Assembly (NCBI RefSeq): GCF_002198715.1
Contig: NZ_MWLK01000039.1
Span: forward strand, 1 to 64,000
Direction of reading: 5' to 3'
Source: Rhodomicrobium sp. R_RK_3
GTDB lineage: Bacteria; Pseudomonadota; Alphaproteobacteria; Rhizobiales; Rhodomicrobiaceae
Length of the DNA stretch: 64,000 nt
This document shows, piece after piece, positions 8,071 to 19,396 of the stretch. A model generated the notes under the pieces. The model saw only the letters and a program-made list of their open reading frames with translations, had not been told where the DNA came from and did no database searches. Numbering within the stretch: position 1 is the stretch's first letter; every line of letters begins with the position of its first letter. A program made the position numbers and the translations under genes.

Positions 8071-8829
8071 CTATTCCGCCGCGTCCTGCGAGGCGAGGAA
8101 TTTCGGCGCGGCCGGGTCAATGACCGGGACGCCGGCCGGGATCGCCGCTTCGCCTGGCTTCTTCAGCCTATGCGGCATGCTGTCGGGCGCGAGCGCGCCG
8201 AGCGAGAAATAGATCCGCAGGAGATCGTCGACCTTCATCTCCGGCACCGGGATGACGCAGTTCTGCGGCACCATGACGAGGCCGCCGGACATCGGGATCG
8301 GCGCGGTGGGCAGGTAGACCATCTTGCGCGGCTCGCCGCCGATATAATAGGTCTCCTGATTGGCGAGCAGCGCCAGCACGTCGACGCCGTTCTGGCCGCC
8401 GAAGCGGCAGGACACCACCGCCATGCCGGTGAAATCGCCGGCGCTCTTGTCGGTGGCGAGGCGGACGACGCGCGAGACGGGATTGTAGATGGTGCGGATG
8501 ATCGGCAGCTTGGTGAAGATGCGGTCGATGGCGCGCTCGATGGTCTTCTGCGCCGCGCTCCGGGCGATGACGCCGAGGAACCAGATGCCGACGAAGGCGA
8601 TCAAAATGCCCAGGAAGAAAGCCAGCGTATCGTAGCCGGGGCCGATGATGGTCGAGCCGCCGCTGGTCAGCAGATTGCCCAGGAACGATCCCGGCCCCAG
8701 CGCCGCCTTCAGCACATCGATGATCCAGGCGATGATGATGATGGTCAGGACGACCGGCAGCAGCAGCACGAGGCCCGCCAGGAATGTGGTCGTCACGCTG
8801 TTGCGCCAAAGGCGTGCAAATAGGCTCAT
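8071..8829 (-). CDS. DUF502 family membrane protein
   Basis: A 252-residue membrane protein of the DUF502 family, whose biochemical role is unknown. Two hydrophobic segments are visible near the N-terminus (residues about 8-36 and 63-88). A soluble domain follows with the family motifs (IYNPVSRVVRLATDKS; YLPTAPIPMSGGLVMVP). MSLFARLW at 8829 is chosen as start over an in-frame ATG 45 bases earlier because the leading residues there are not family-like. The stop codon abuts that of the convergent patatin gene. Confidence 0.88.
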   Translation of the reverse strand: MSLFARLWRNSVTTTFLAGLVLLLPVVLTIIIIAWIIDVLKAALGPGSFLGNLLTSGGSTIIGPGYDTLAFFLGILIAFVGIWFLGVIARSAAQKTIERAIDRIFTKLPIIRTIYNPVSRVVRLATDKSAGDFTGMAVVSCRFGGQNGVDVLALLANQETYYIGGEPRKMVYLPTAPIPMSGGLVMVPQNCVIPVPEMKVDDLLRIYFSLGALAPDSMPHRLKKPGEAAIPAGVPVIDPAAPKFLASQDAAE

Positions 8830-8983
8830 GGTGTCACCGCTCGCAAGGGCCTGCCGAATGCCTACCCTATCCAAATTTGCTGTAATTGTCCTTAATTTGT
8901 GCGTAGCAACATAAACCCCCTTCGCCCGCGCGGCGAGAGCGGAAAACCTTGCCCCGCAACAAGGCTGTGGGCAGAATTGGCCG

Positions 8984-9139
8984 TCAGGTCGGTATTGCGC
9001 CGCCGAAATGGGCGGACAGGCCGGCGATCCCGATCAAGATCAGATAGGCGGCAACGAGGTAGTTCAGGATCTGCGGCACCAGCAGGATCAGCACGCCGAA
9101 AACAAGGGCGATCCAAGGCTGAAGTTCAACATAATTCAT
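8984..9139 (-). CDS. DUF3096-like small membrane protein
   Basis: A 51-residue protein made almost entirely of two hydrophobic segments (WIALVFGVLILLVPQILNY, then LVAAYLILIGIAGL), matching DUF3096 small membrane proteins of proteobacteria. The start at MNYVELQPW is preferred; the in-frame upstream extension is arginine-rich and not conserved-looking. Function is unknown. It is upstream of DUF502 on the same strand with a 154-bp gap. Confidence 0.75.
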   Translation of the reverse strand: MNYVELQPWIALVFGVLILLVPQILNYLVAAYLILIGIAGLSAHFGGAIPT

Positions 9140-9313
9140 GTCGCCGGCTCCGTTGCGATGTGGCACGAGTGGCCGATGCAACAATCCGCGGCGGCGCAAA
9201 GTTCCGCCTGCGCCGGGCCTGGGCGCAGTGGCGCCGGTCACCGAGAACACTTCGATTGCGGTTGGCCCCGGCCGGAGGCGGACGCCGGCCGAGTTCCCCC
9301 TACTCGCTAGGGT

Positions 9314-9634
9314 CTAGAACGCACTGATGGGAGCAAAGAAGCACCGGCGGGTGCCGTTCGGCCGGTGGCAGCGCCAATATTGGCCGTCGACACTGGGCAG
9401 CGCTTCCTTGTAGGGAACCGTCTCCTGCGTCGGCGTCAGCTCGAAGCCGGCACCGCCGACTTTGACCGCCGAAGAGGGCACGACCGAGCAGTCGGCAGCG
9501 CCGCAGCACCATTCCCCGTTTTGCGGACCGCGAAAGCCGCCACGGGAAATCCAACTGTCATGGGCGTATGCTGTGGAGGTTAAGGAAAATAATGCCAGGG
9601 CAGCAAAGAGCATGCGGGATGTCGATCCGATCAT
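9314..9634 (-). CDS. Small secreted cysteine-containing protein
   Basis: A 106-residue protein with an N-terminal signal peptide (hydrophobic core LFAALALFSLTSTAYA, cleavage expected before HDSW). The mature part has a CCGAADC cluster and two further cysteines near the C-terminus (WRCHRPNGTRRCFF), suggesting two disulfides in the periplasm. I do not recognise a named family, though the pattern resembles short secreted proteins common in Rhizobiales. The start could also be the ATG 12 bases upstream. Confidence 0.7.
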   Translation of the reverse strand: MIGSTSRMLFAALALFSLTSTAYAHDSWISRGGFRGPQNGEWCCGAADCSVVPSSAVKVGGAGFELTPTQETVPYKEALPSVDGQYWRCHRPNGTRRCFFAPISAF

Positions 9635-10146
9635 AGCGTCTACCACGTTGAGGTTTCATCTCATCGCGCGGCGATCGCCTGAACGGCCTAATCTTCAAAA
9701 GTCTAAGCCGTCATGCGGCTCGTCTATCGCCGCGTATCGTGCCGGCCTTGGACATTTCGACCCTTTGACGGGTCTCTAAGGACCCGGTCACTCCACTAAA
9801 GTGTAACAGCGAAATCACGCTTCGCAAAACGGGAATGTTAAACGGTTGCTCGCATTCGTTAATTCGCGCGAAGGTAGCGAAAAATGCGAGAAATTGTCGC
9901 GAATCAGCGGGTTTGGCGCAGGCTTGCGGGAGGCTGAATTGCCTGTCGGGGCGGGTCCTGGCGGCATTTGCCGCATGATTGGCGGTCAGCCGTTCAACGG
10001 CTTTTTCGCGGACGACTGGACGGATTGACTGGGTAATGAGGGAGGGACGCGGCGGTCGAGGTGCGGAGTCGGCGCTTCGACGCAGGGGATTTCACTCAAG
10101 CGGTTAATGCAATCTTACAGCGCCGGTGATTCCGAGCTGTCCACAC
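9635..10146. other. Intergenic region without a supported gene
   Basis: About 510 bp between a secreted-protein gene and the coiled-coil protein gene. Only short frames without good ribosome sites are present, including a TTG-started 60-codon frame at 9846-10028 with no protein-like features. The middle (about 9790-9910) is richer in A/T than its surroundings, which would suit promoters, but no convincing -35/-10 pair or terminator was found. Confidence 0.5.
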
Positions 10147-10446
10147 CTAGCGGCGGCCATGCTCGCGCAGCACTTCGCGCATCGTCTCGGCAATGATGGC
10201 GGGGAGTTCGCCGCGCAACGAGGTCACGTCCTTGCGCAAGGAGCTGAGCTCGGCCTCTACCCGGTCGACCTTCGATTCCAGCCGGTCCATCCGCGTCTTG
10301 AGCACCGCGAGATCGTCGCCATTCTGGCGGGACTGGTTGAGAATGTAGCGGGACAGCATTTTCTCGCCGTCCGCTTCCTGCTCGACGCTGCTGACGCGCG
10401 TTTCGAGGCGTTTGAACTCCTCATGCGTCACAAAGGCTTCGCTCAT
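10147..10446 (-). CDS. Small coiled-coil protein, function unknown
   Basis: A 99-residue hydrophilic protein, nearly all predicted helix. Heptad-like spacing of leucines and valines runs from about residue 8 to 78 (for example LKTRMDRLESKVDRVEAELSS), and the protein ends in a basic EHGRR tail. There is no catalytic motif. The start MSEAFVTHEEF is chosen over an in-frame upstream ATG whose extra 19 residues are Arg/Pro/Gly-rich. Similar short coiled-coil proteins are widespread and uncharacterised; it may be a scaffolding partner. Confidence 0.65.
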   Translation of the reverse strand: MSEAFVTHEEFKRLETRVSSVEQEADGEKMLSRYILNQSRQNGDDLAVLKTRMDRLESKVDRVEAELSSLRKDVTSLRGELPAIIAETMREVLREHGRR

Positions 10447-10554
10447 GCTCGCGGGTCTCCAAGGCAGAGGCCCACCGTAGCCTGATCTGCGGCTATTCGG
10501 CAACAGTGATTGTGCTGGGGATTCACCGGATTTGGTGGGGGAGATCCGACTTCA

Positions 10555-11280
10555 TTATCGATCAGCGTCCGCAAACGGGAACCTGTCTGCTGTTGCCGAG
10601 ACGAAGGCATGAATCAGCGGATGTTCCACGCCTGCGAGGGCGGAGCGCTCGGGCTGATAGGCGGTCCCGATGAAGAAGGGGTGCGATCTCACCTCGAAAG
10701 CCCGCGGCTCCCCGTTCGGGTCGAAGCCCGTAAAATCGAGAGCGCTGTCATCGAACAGGCCGACATACCGATGGGCGACGCCGTAGCTGCAATGATATTT
10801 CTCCGTGACCCGCGTCACGCCGTGGATCTTGGCGATCTGCGATCCGGCCACGAACTCGATCTCTCCGTGCTGCTCCACCAGAGCGCAGGTCAGCGGCGCG
10901 ACCAGCGGCATTTCGGCGTCCGGATTGACTTCGGCATTGTCCGCCATGGCGTAACCGAGGACATTGCGGGCGAATTCCAGAATGCCGTGCTGGTATCCGC
11001 CGCAGGTGCCGAGGAACGGCATTCCGGTTTCGCGTGCGTGCCGAATGCCTCTCAGCGCGCCGTCCATGCTGGCATAGGGGCTGGCGGGAACACACCAAAC
11101 GGCGTCGAAGTCCTTCAACGCTTCCGCTGTGTGCTGCAATGCGGTCGTCGCGACCCACACTCCTGTGGTGGGATATCCTGTGCTCGATGCGGCGATGTCT
11201 ATCGCTCGGGGGATCGCAATATGCGCGGTGACGCCGGGATTATAATCGCCGACGAGGGCGATGCGCTTGGGATTGGCCAT
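10555..11280 (-). CDS. CTP-synthase-C-terminal-like glutamine amidotransferase
   Basis: A 241-residue class I glutamine amidotransferase-fold protein resembling the C-terminal domain of CTP synthase but free-standing. The nucleophile is C93 in FLGTCGGYQHG, and the expected His-Glu pair appears as HPFFIGTAYQPE near the C-terminus. CTP synthase reads GICLGMQ at this elbow, so this is the separate family annotated as CTP-synthase-C-terminal-related, which includes selenocysteine-containing members elsewhere; here the codon is an ordinary TGC. There is no synthetase domain nearby, so the acceptor of the ammonia, or whether it is a hydrolase, is unknown. It lies 61 bp downstream of uvrA on the same strand. 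Confidence 0.82.
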   Translation of the reverse strand: MANPKRIALVGDYNPGVTAHIAIPRAIDIAASSTGYPTTGVWVATTALQHTAEALKDFDAVWCVPASPYASMDGALRGIRHARETGMPFLGTCGGYQHGILEFARNVLGYAMADNAEVNPDAEMPLVAPLTCALVEQHGEIEFVAGSQIAKIHGVTRVTEKYHCSYGVAHRYVGLFDDSALDFTGFDPNGEPRAFEVRSHPFFIGTAYQPERSALAGVEHPLIHAFVSATADRFPFADADR

Positions 11281-11341
11281 TGGCTGCTTGCCGCTTTTTG
11301 ATGATCGCCACTAATCGGCTTCGGAGGACGGCTTGCGGCTG

Positions 11342-14257
<2,916 letters not shown>

Positions 14258-14459
14258 GGAGAGCCCGAGACCAGAATGGCTGTCAATTTAGCAGGGGACG
14301 TGGAAAAGGCACGGGACGATTTGTCTCTGCCCCCGGATAATTCGTGGATTGCTCCTTGCATTTAGGTGCAGATCGTTGCGGTACAATGTGTAGTGCGTTT
14401 CTCACTGCGCAAAACCACCGCTTGTGACCATATGCCTATTGGGTGCGGAGTAATTCGGC

Positions 14460-15812
14460 ATGACGTTGATTGACCCCACGGTCGAGCGGATCGAGGCCGG
14501 GTTCCGGGAATTGCTGCAGGAGGTCAACGCCACCAGCGCGTCGACCCGCGCGGGCTGGCTGTTTTTCCTGGGTTTGCAGGCTTATTTTTTCGTTACCCTC
14601 GCCGGCATCGGCCACCGCGACCTGCTGCTGGATAAGCCGCTGACGCTGCCCATTCTCGAGGCGCAGGTCAATCTGACCGGCTTCTTCCTGTTCGCGCCGC
14701 TGATCCCGCTGATGGTGCATCTGGGGGTGCTGATCCAGCATGTCCAGCTCGCACGGCAATGCCGCGAGCTGCATCGCCGCATCGCCATCTTCGAAGGCGC
14801 GAGCCTGTTCCGCGCGCACCGGCACCGGATGCATCTCAACTCCTATTTCTTCACCCAGCTCATTGCCGGCGGCCCGCGCGGCGGCCTGTTCGCCTTCTTC
14901 ATGGCCTTGATCGCCTGGCAGACACTGGGCCTCCTGCCCGTAATCCTGCTCCTGGATTTCCAGACCTCGTTCCTGCCCGTTCACAACCTCGACGTGACCT
15001 GGCCGCAGCGCGCCTATGTGGTGCTCGACGTCGTGCTGCTGGCGATCTTCGCCGTCTATATGCGCTATCCCACGGCGAGCTTCGTCTCCGGTTTCGGCCG
15101 CACCATCGTCGAGCGCCCCTTCAGCTTCCTGCTGGCCGGCATCCTGATGGTCGGCGCGATGTTCTTCTCGCTCAGCGTCGCCACCATTCCAGACGAACAA
15201 ATGGACCGGGTGATGACGGTTCTGATGCCCGCGCCGGTGCCGTTCGACGATGCGGGCGCGGTGGTCGGGGCCGCCGCTGAGCCGCGCCAGGCTTTCCTGC
15301 CGACGGCCTATCTGTTCGAGCGCGGCATCGACCCGCTGTCCGGGCGGCCGCTCGGCTTCTTCGCCCGTAATCTGATCCTGACGGACGCCGATCTGGTGCC
15401 CGGCGGTCCCGAGACCGGAGCCGGGGAAGCGGGCGCCAATCTGCGCCGCCGCGATCTGCGCTATGCAACGCTCGACCGCTCCGACATGCGCAATGCCGAC
15501 CTGACCGGCGCGCTGCTCACCTGGGCGAGCCTGCGCGAGACCAATCTCGCCGGCGCGCGGGCGGAAAAGGCGGTGTTCCGCGGCGCCGATCTGTGGCGGG
15601 CCAAATTCGCGGTTCCGGCCGGGGCGATCAGCAGCGGCCCGGTCGGCGGCATCGACATGCGCGGGGCGGATCTGCGTGGCGCCAATCTGTCCGAGGCCAA
15701 TCTGCAAGGCGCCGACCTCACCGGCGCCCTCTTCGAAGGCGCCGACCTGCGCGCCGCCCAAATGGACCCCGAAGACGCCGCCGAGGCGACGCGGCAGGGC
15801 GCGAAGTTTTAG
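14460..15812 (+). CDS. Membrane-anchored pentapeptide-repeat protein
   Basis: A 450-residue protein in two parts. Residues about 25-235 hold about five hydrophobic segments. From about residue 325 to 445 there is a run of pentapeptide repeats of the A(D/N)LXX type (for example NADLTGALL, ANLSEANLQGADLTGALF), which fold as a right-handed quadrilateral beta-helix. GGAG lies nine bases before the ATG. Pentapeptide domains act in protein interaction or DNA mimicry; with a membrane domain, an anchoring or scaffold role seems likelier, but this is inference. Divergent from uvrA. Confidence 0.85.
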   Translation: MTLIDPTVERIEAGFRELLQEVNATSASTRAGWLFFLGLQAYFFVTLAGIGHRDLLLDKPLTLPILEAQVNLTGFFLFAPLIPLMVHLGVLIQHVQLARQCRELHRRIAIFEGASLFRAHRHRMHLNSYFFTQLIAGGPRGGLFAFFMALIAWQTLGLLPVILLLDFQTSFLPVHNLDVTWPQRAYVVLDVVLLAIFAVYMRYPTASFVSGFGRTIVERPFSFLLAGILMVGAMFFSLSVATIPDEQMDRVMTVLMPAPVPFDDAGAVVGAAAEPRQAFLPTAYLFERGIDPLSGRPLGFFARNLILTDADLVPGGPETGAGEAGANLRRRDLRYATLDRSDMRNADLTGALLTWASLRETNLAGARAEKAVFRGADLWRAKFAVPAGAISSGPVGGIDMRGADLRGANLSEANLQGADLTGALFEGADLRAAQMDPEDAAEATRQGAKF

Positions 15813-15853
15813 GGGGCGGTGGTGATGGAATCGGTCGGCGCCTCAGTCGTGCT

Positions 15854-15936
15854 GTCATTCCCGCGAAGGCGGGAATCCAGCATCCTTGAGGAGGCCGTTG
15901 TGGACGCGGCTGGATTCCCGCCTTCGCGGGAATGAC
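15854..15936. repeat. Hairpin pair of dispersed palindromic repeats
   Basis: Two perfect inverted 27-bp arms, 15854-15880 (begins GTCATTCCCGCGAAGGCGGG) and 15910-15936, are separated by 29 bp. Each arm is itself a small palindrome (CCCGCGAAGGCGGG). They sit between the convergent pentapeptide and VWA genes and could form a large bidirectional terminator-like stem. Confidence 0.85.
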
Positions 15937-15947
15937 AGAACAAATGC

Positions 15948-16058
15948 CGTCGCCCCGGCCGTCAGAGCCGGGGCCCACTCGCATCGCCTCTTGCCGCAGG
16001 GCTTGCGGATGGGCCATTGGATTCCGGCTCGCCGCTTTCGCGGCGTCCGGGACGACGG
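15948..16058. repeat. Dispersed repeat B, composite copy
   Basis: About 110 bp that closely matches 36865-36973 in the same orientation, starting CGTCGCCCCGGCCGTCAGAG and ending GTCCGGGACGACGG. The second half overlaps the core of repeat A. It lies in the 400-bp convergent gap between the pentapeptide and VWA genes, which carries repeats almost throughout. Confidence 0.8.
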
Positions 16059-16062
16059 TTTT

Positions 16063-16173
16063 CGTAATCCCCGCGAAAGCGGGGACCCGGTAAAGGGCAA
16101 ATTTCGCCGTGGTGCCCCTGCTCAACCGCGGATGCTGCGGAGTACTGGGTCCCCGCTTTCGCGGGGATTACGG
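16063..16173. repeat. Second hairpin pair of palindromic repeats
   Basis: The arms CGTAATCCCCGCGAAAGCGG (from 16063) and its inverse (16145-16173, containing CCCCGCTTTCGCGGGG) flank 54 bp. The motif is a variant of the one at 15854-15936 and of the elements at 30.4 and 55.1 kb. It ends 40 bp before the stop codon of the minus-strand VWA gene. Confidence 0.8.
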
Positions 16174-16213
16174 CTGTGCGGTAGGCGTCTCGGTATGGCC
16201 AGTCGCATCCGCC

Positions 16214-17728
16214 CTACGGCATCACCACTTCGACCTGCTTCTTATCCCCGGCCTCGACGGTGAATTTCTTGGCGAACTCGCCATTCTTGTGCTGGACCTT
16301 GACCTCGTAATTGCCCGCCGCCAGCACATGCGAGGGGAACGCCCCGCCGCTCTTTTTCACCAGTTGCCCGTCGCTGCCATAGATGTTCCAGATCGTGTCG
16401 GCGAGCGCCTCGCCGCCGGGCTTCTGCACCAGGCGGAAGGTTACCTTGCCGGCCTGATGGTCGATGGTGGCCTCGGTCAGCTTGCCCGCCTCGACCGTGA
16501 TGTCGGCCTCCATCACGGCGTTGCTGTCGCCATAGGAGCTCTCGACCCGGTAGGTGCCGCTGTTCAGCCGCATGATGATGCCGGGCTTGGCGCCGCCGAT
16601 CACCTTGCGGCGGTTGCCATATTGGTCGGTCTCCTCCGAATAGATGTCGAAGGTCAGCGACTGGTCGGACAAAAGCGGCTGCTTGGCGAGCGTCGCGTAG
16701 AGCCGAAGGCCGCCGGCATTCAGGTTGAACACGTCCTCCTGGCGCTTTTCCGGCCAGACCGTCAGCCGCTTGGTGATGTTGGCCCGGCCATAGGCGGAGT
16801 TCACCAGATAATCGCCCGGCGTCAGGGTGACGGTCGGGCGCGCCTCGTGGAAGGTGAACAGCAGGCGGTAGCTGCCATCGTCGTAGACGCGGCCGTCATA
16901 GATGCGCCAGGTCAAGCCGCTGGTCAGCGGCTGGGTGTCCTTCGCCAGGATCGCCGCGAGGGTCAGCGTGCCGGGCTCCTTCGAGGTCGCGGGCTGGCCG
17001 CCGGGCGAGCCGACGCCGCCGATGGGGGGCAGGAAGGCGGGCACCGGCTTGCCGTCGGCATCCTCGCTATTGCCGGCCGCCGCCAGCCTGAGGATGCGCT
17101 GCAAGGCGTTTTGCAGCTCGTCCGCATTGCCCGCCGTCATGAACACGCCGCCGGTCTGCTCGGCGACGCAGGACAATTCCTGCAGCTTGTCGTCCGCCTC
17201 GGCGTCGAAGCCGATGACGTGGACGATGCTGCGCGGGGATTTCTCCTTCAGGTCGCTGGCCGCCGCGCAAGGATCGGCCTCGCAGCTATCGACGCTGCCG
17301 GCGACCAGGATGACGGATTGCGCGCCGGTCTGGCTCTTCAAGAGCTTGCCCGCCGCCGTGATCGCCGAGGCGATCGGCGAGGAGCCTTTCGGATTGGCGG
17401 CCTCGAGCGCCTTCGAATCGGCATCGGGCGTGATCGTCCCCGTGCTCTTCAGCGTTTCGACGGCGTCGCAGGCCTTGCCCTTGGCGGTGCCGAAGGCGAC
17501 GACGCCGAGATTGAGCTTGCCCGCCTGTTCCTTGAGCGCGGGCGCGATCGCGCCGCGCAAGGTAGTGATCTTCGGGCTGCCGGCGATCTTGCTCCACATG
17601 GCGCTGGAATAGTCGAGCACCAGCACGGCTTCATTATCCGCGCTGGCGGCGTGGCCGGCGCAGAGGAAAAACATCAGGCCTAGCGCGAGGACGCGAACGC
17701 AGGACACGCTGAAGGACGTCTGGTTCAT
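16214..17728 (-). CDS. Secreted VWA-domain protein with beta repeats
   Basis: A 504-residue exported protein. A signal peptide (about residues 1-30, ending GHAASA) leads into a von Willebrand A domain (about 32-205). Its metal site reads DYSSAM, that is D-x-S-x-A, so the last MIDAS serine is replaced by alanine. The rest is about four beta-sandwich-like repeats of 80-90 residues with the recurring pattern G-x-Y-x-V ending each unit (LTPGDYLVNSAYG, LNSGTYRVESSYG, LAAGNYEVKVQ). The downstream gene on the minus strand is separated by repeats. The upstream neighbour (17771-19279) encodes the same repeats without the VWA domain. Probably periplasmic or surface adhesion or scaffolding; function unknown. 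Confidence 0.82.
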   Translation of the reverse strand: MNQTSFSVSCVRVLALGLMFFLCAGHAASADNEAVLVLDYSSAMWSKIAGSPKITTLRGAIAPALKEQAGKLNLGVVAFGTAKGKACDAVETLKSTGTITPDADSKALEAANPKGSSPIASAITAAGKLLKSQTGAQSVILVAGSVDSCEADPCAAASDLKEKSPRSIVHVIGFDAEADDKLQELSCVAEQTGGVFMTAGNADELQNALQRILRLAAAGNSEDADGKPVPAFLPPIGGVGSPGGQPATSKEPGTLTLAAILAKDTQPLTSGLTWRIYDGRVYDDGSYRLLFTFHEARPTVTLTPGDYLVNSAYGRANITKRLTVWPEKRQEDVFNLNAGGLRLYATLAKQPLLSDQSLTFDIYSEETDQYGNRRKVIGGAKPGIIMRLNSGTYRVESSYGDSNAVMEADITVEAGKLTEATIDHQAGKVTFRLVQKPGGEALADTIWNIYGSDGQLVKKSGGAFPSHVLAAGNYEVKVQHKNGEFAKKFTVEAGDKKQVEVVMP

Positions 17729-17770
17729 GGCCGCACCATCCCCCCGAGTTGTAGCGGAAATTAGGCGCCC

Positions 17771-19279
17771 CTATTGGGCGATCAGCTCGATGATCTGCTC
17801 CTGGTTGGAAGCCGCCTCGAAGGTCTGGGTATAGGTCTTGGCGTCGTGCTGCGCCATGGCTTGATAGTGGCCGGCCTGGAGAATGAGCGAGGGCGTGGCA
17901 TCCTGCGAAATCAGCACCGTGCCGCCGCCATTATATTTCAGCGTCCATTTCACCTTTTCCATCGCCGTGCCCCCCGGGCCCGGCACCAGCCGCAGCTTCA
18001 CCTCGCTCGCCTTGTGCTCGAAGGCGACGTCCAGCACGTCGCCGGCAGCGACGTCGATCTCGCGCGCCTGGCGGGCATTGTGCCAGCCATACTGGCTCTC
18101 GATGCGGTAGCGCCCGGCGGGAAGGAAGATGGTCGGCGAGGGCTGGGTCGAGGTCAGCACCTCCTGGCTGGCGGCGCCGTCGGGGCCGTTCAGGCTGTAG
18201 ACCCGGTAGAGCAGGTTCTGATCGAGCGGCTTGTTGTTGCCCGCCATCACCGAGGCGAGGCGCACGCCGCCGGCATTGAGAATCAGGTCCTTCGTCGTGG
18301 TCTCCGCCGCCCGGACGGCGACCTCCTCCTCGACGCGCGCCATGCCGAGCACCGCGGCGACCCGGTAGCGGCCGGCCGGAAGGCTGAATTTGGGCTCGTC
18401 GAGATAAGAGCGCGAGATTTCCTGGCGCCGGCCGACCTCGCCATTCTCGAACACCAGGAAGGTCGCCCCGCTCAGCACCGGGCTGCCGTCCTTGGCCCGG
18501 GCGGTCAAGGCGAGCGTGCCGCTGTTGAGGATGGCCTCGGCGCGGCTTTCCTGGCCGGCGGTGACGGTGACGGGCACTTCGACTGTGGCAAAGCCGCGCT
18601 TCGCCGAGAGCACGTAATCGCCCGCCGGGACGTGGAACACCGCCTCGGACAGGCTCGACCGACCGATTTCCGCCGATGCGTCGCCGCTGGCGGCGCCGGC
18701 CCGGCGCAGCACGAAGAACATCTCGTCGAGATGCGGTCCGCCCTTCACGGCGACGCCGTCGACCAGCAGCGTGCCGGCATTCAGCGAGATGGTCGGCTCG
18801 GTGCTCTGATTGGCGGCGATCTCGACCTCTTGGCCGCCCTTCGCCAGCCCCCAGCTCGCCTCGATATAATAGCGTCCCGGCTTGAGCCGCATCTGCGGCT
18901 CCCCGCCGCCGCCACTCCAGACCAGCTCCCTGTCGGTGGTGCCGGCGCCGAGCTTCAGGACGCGCCAGGACAAACCCTCGGCGATCGGCGGCGATCCATG
19001 CGCCAGCACGGCGCGCAAGGTGACGATATTGCCGCGCTGGGAGCCTTTCTCCGGCGGCGGCGGAAGCTCGTCGTCGTCGTCATCGACCACCTGCGCGTGA
19101 CGGCGGTGCCCGATAGGCTGTACTCGATGCGCATCAATCGACTGTATGCTATCGTAAGTTGCTGCGGCGGCGGTCGAGAGCGAGGCCGCGCGCGCAGGGG
19201 CCGGGCCCAAGCCCAGCAAGCCGAAGCTTAGGCCAAGAACAGCCGTTGCGAACGCGAAAGCTCTTCGAATAAAGCGCAT
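17771..19279 (-). CDS. Secreted protein of tandem beta repeats
   Basis: A 502-residue exported protein with signal peptide MRFIRRAFAFATAVLGLSFG through PAPARA. After a short acidic stretch (DDDDELPPPPEKG) it consists of about six tandem repeats of 80-90 residues, each ending in a signature such as LKPGRYYIEASWG, VPAGDYVLSAKRG, LPAGRYRVAAVLG or LPAGRYRIESQYG. These repeats are clearly related to those of the neighbouring VWA protein, whose gene starts 42 bp downstream, so the two are one operon and probably arose by duplication. The start is set at the signal peptide methionine; an in-frame ATG 90 bases earlier would overlap the divergent nitroreductase gene. Confidence 0.8.
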   Translation of the reverse strand: MRFIRRAFAFATAVLGLSFGLLGLGPAPARAASLSTAAAATYDSIQSIDAHRVQPIGHRRHAQVVDDDDDELPPPPEKGSQRGNIVTLRAVLAHGSPPIAEGLSWRVLKLGAGTTDRELVWSGGGGEPQMRLKPGRYYIEASWGLAKGGQEVEIAANQSTEPTISLNAGTLLVDGVAVKGGPHLDEMFFVLRRAGAASGDASAEIGRSSLSEAVFHVPAGDYVLSAKRGFATVEVPVTVTAGQESRAEAILNSGTLALTARAKDGSPVLSGATFLVFENGEVGRRQEISRSYLDEPKFSLPAGRYRVAAVLGMARVEEEVAVRAAETTTKDLILNAGGVRLASVMAGNNKPLDQNLLYRVYSLNGPDGAASQEVLTSTQPSPTIFLPAGRYRIESQYGWHNARQAREIDVAAGDVLDVAFEHKASEVKLRLVPGPGGTAMEKVKWTLKYNGGGTVLISQDATPSLILQAGHYQAMAQHDAKTYTQTFEAASNQEQIIELIAQ

Positions 19280-19396
19280 GGGTCCAGTCGGGAGCGGAAT
19301 CTTTGCGTCCCACCTTTCACAGCTTTCTCTTGCTTGTCCAGTGCCGTGTGATGAGCTATGCGGGAGCAAAGGACATTAGCCTGGAAGTTTGCAATT

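Noticed and set aside
9846-10028. A 60-codon frame in the 9.6-10.1 kb gap
   Set aside because: TTG start, no ribosome site and no secretion, membrane or domain features.
14258-14459. Search for a LexA box between uvrA and the pentapeptide gene
   Set aside because: No GTTC-N7-GTTC or similar motif was found, so SOS control is not claimed.
15854-16173. Regularly spaced palindromes considered as a CRISPR array
   Set aside because: The repeats are inverted pairs of different variants with unequal spacing, and no cas genes are present.
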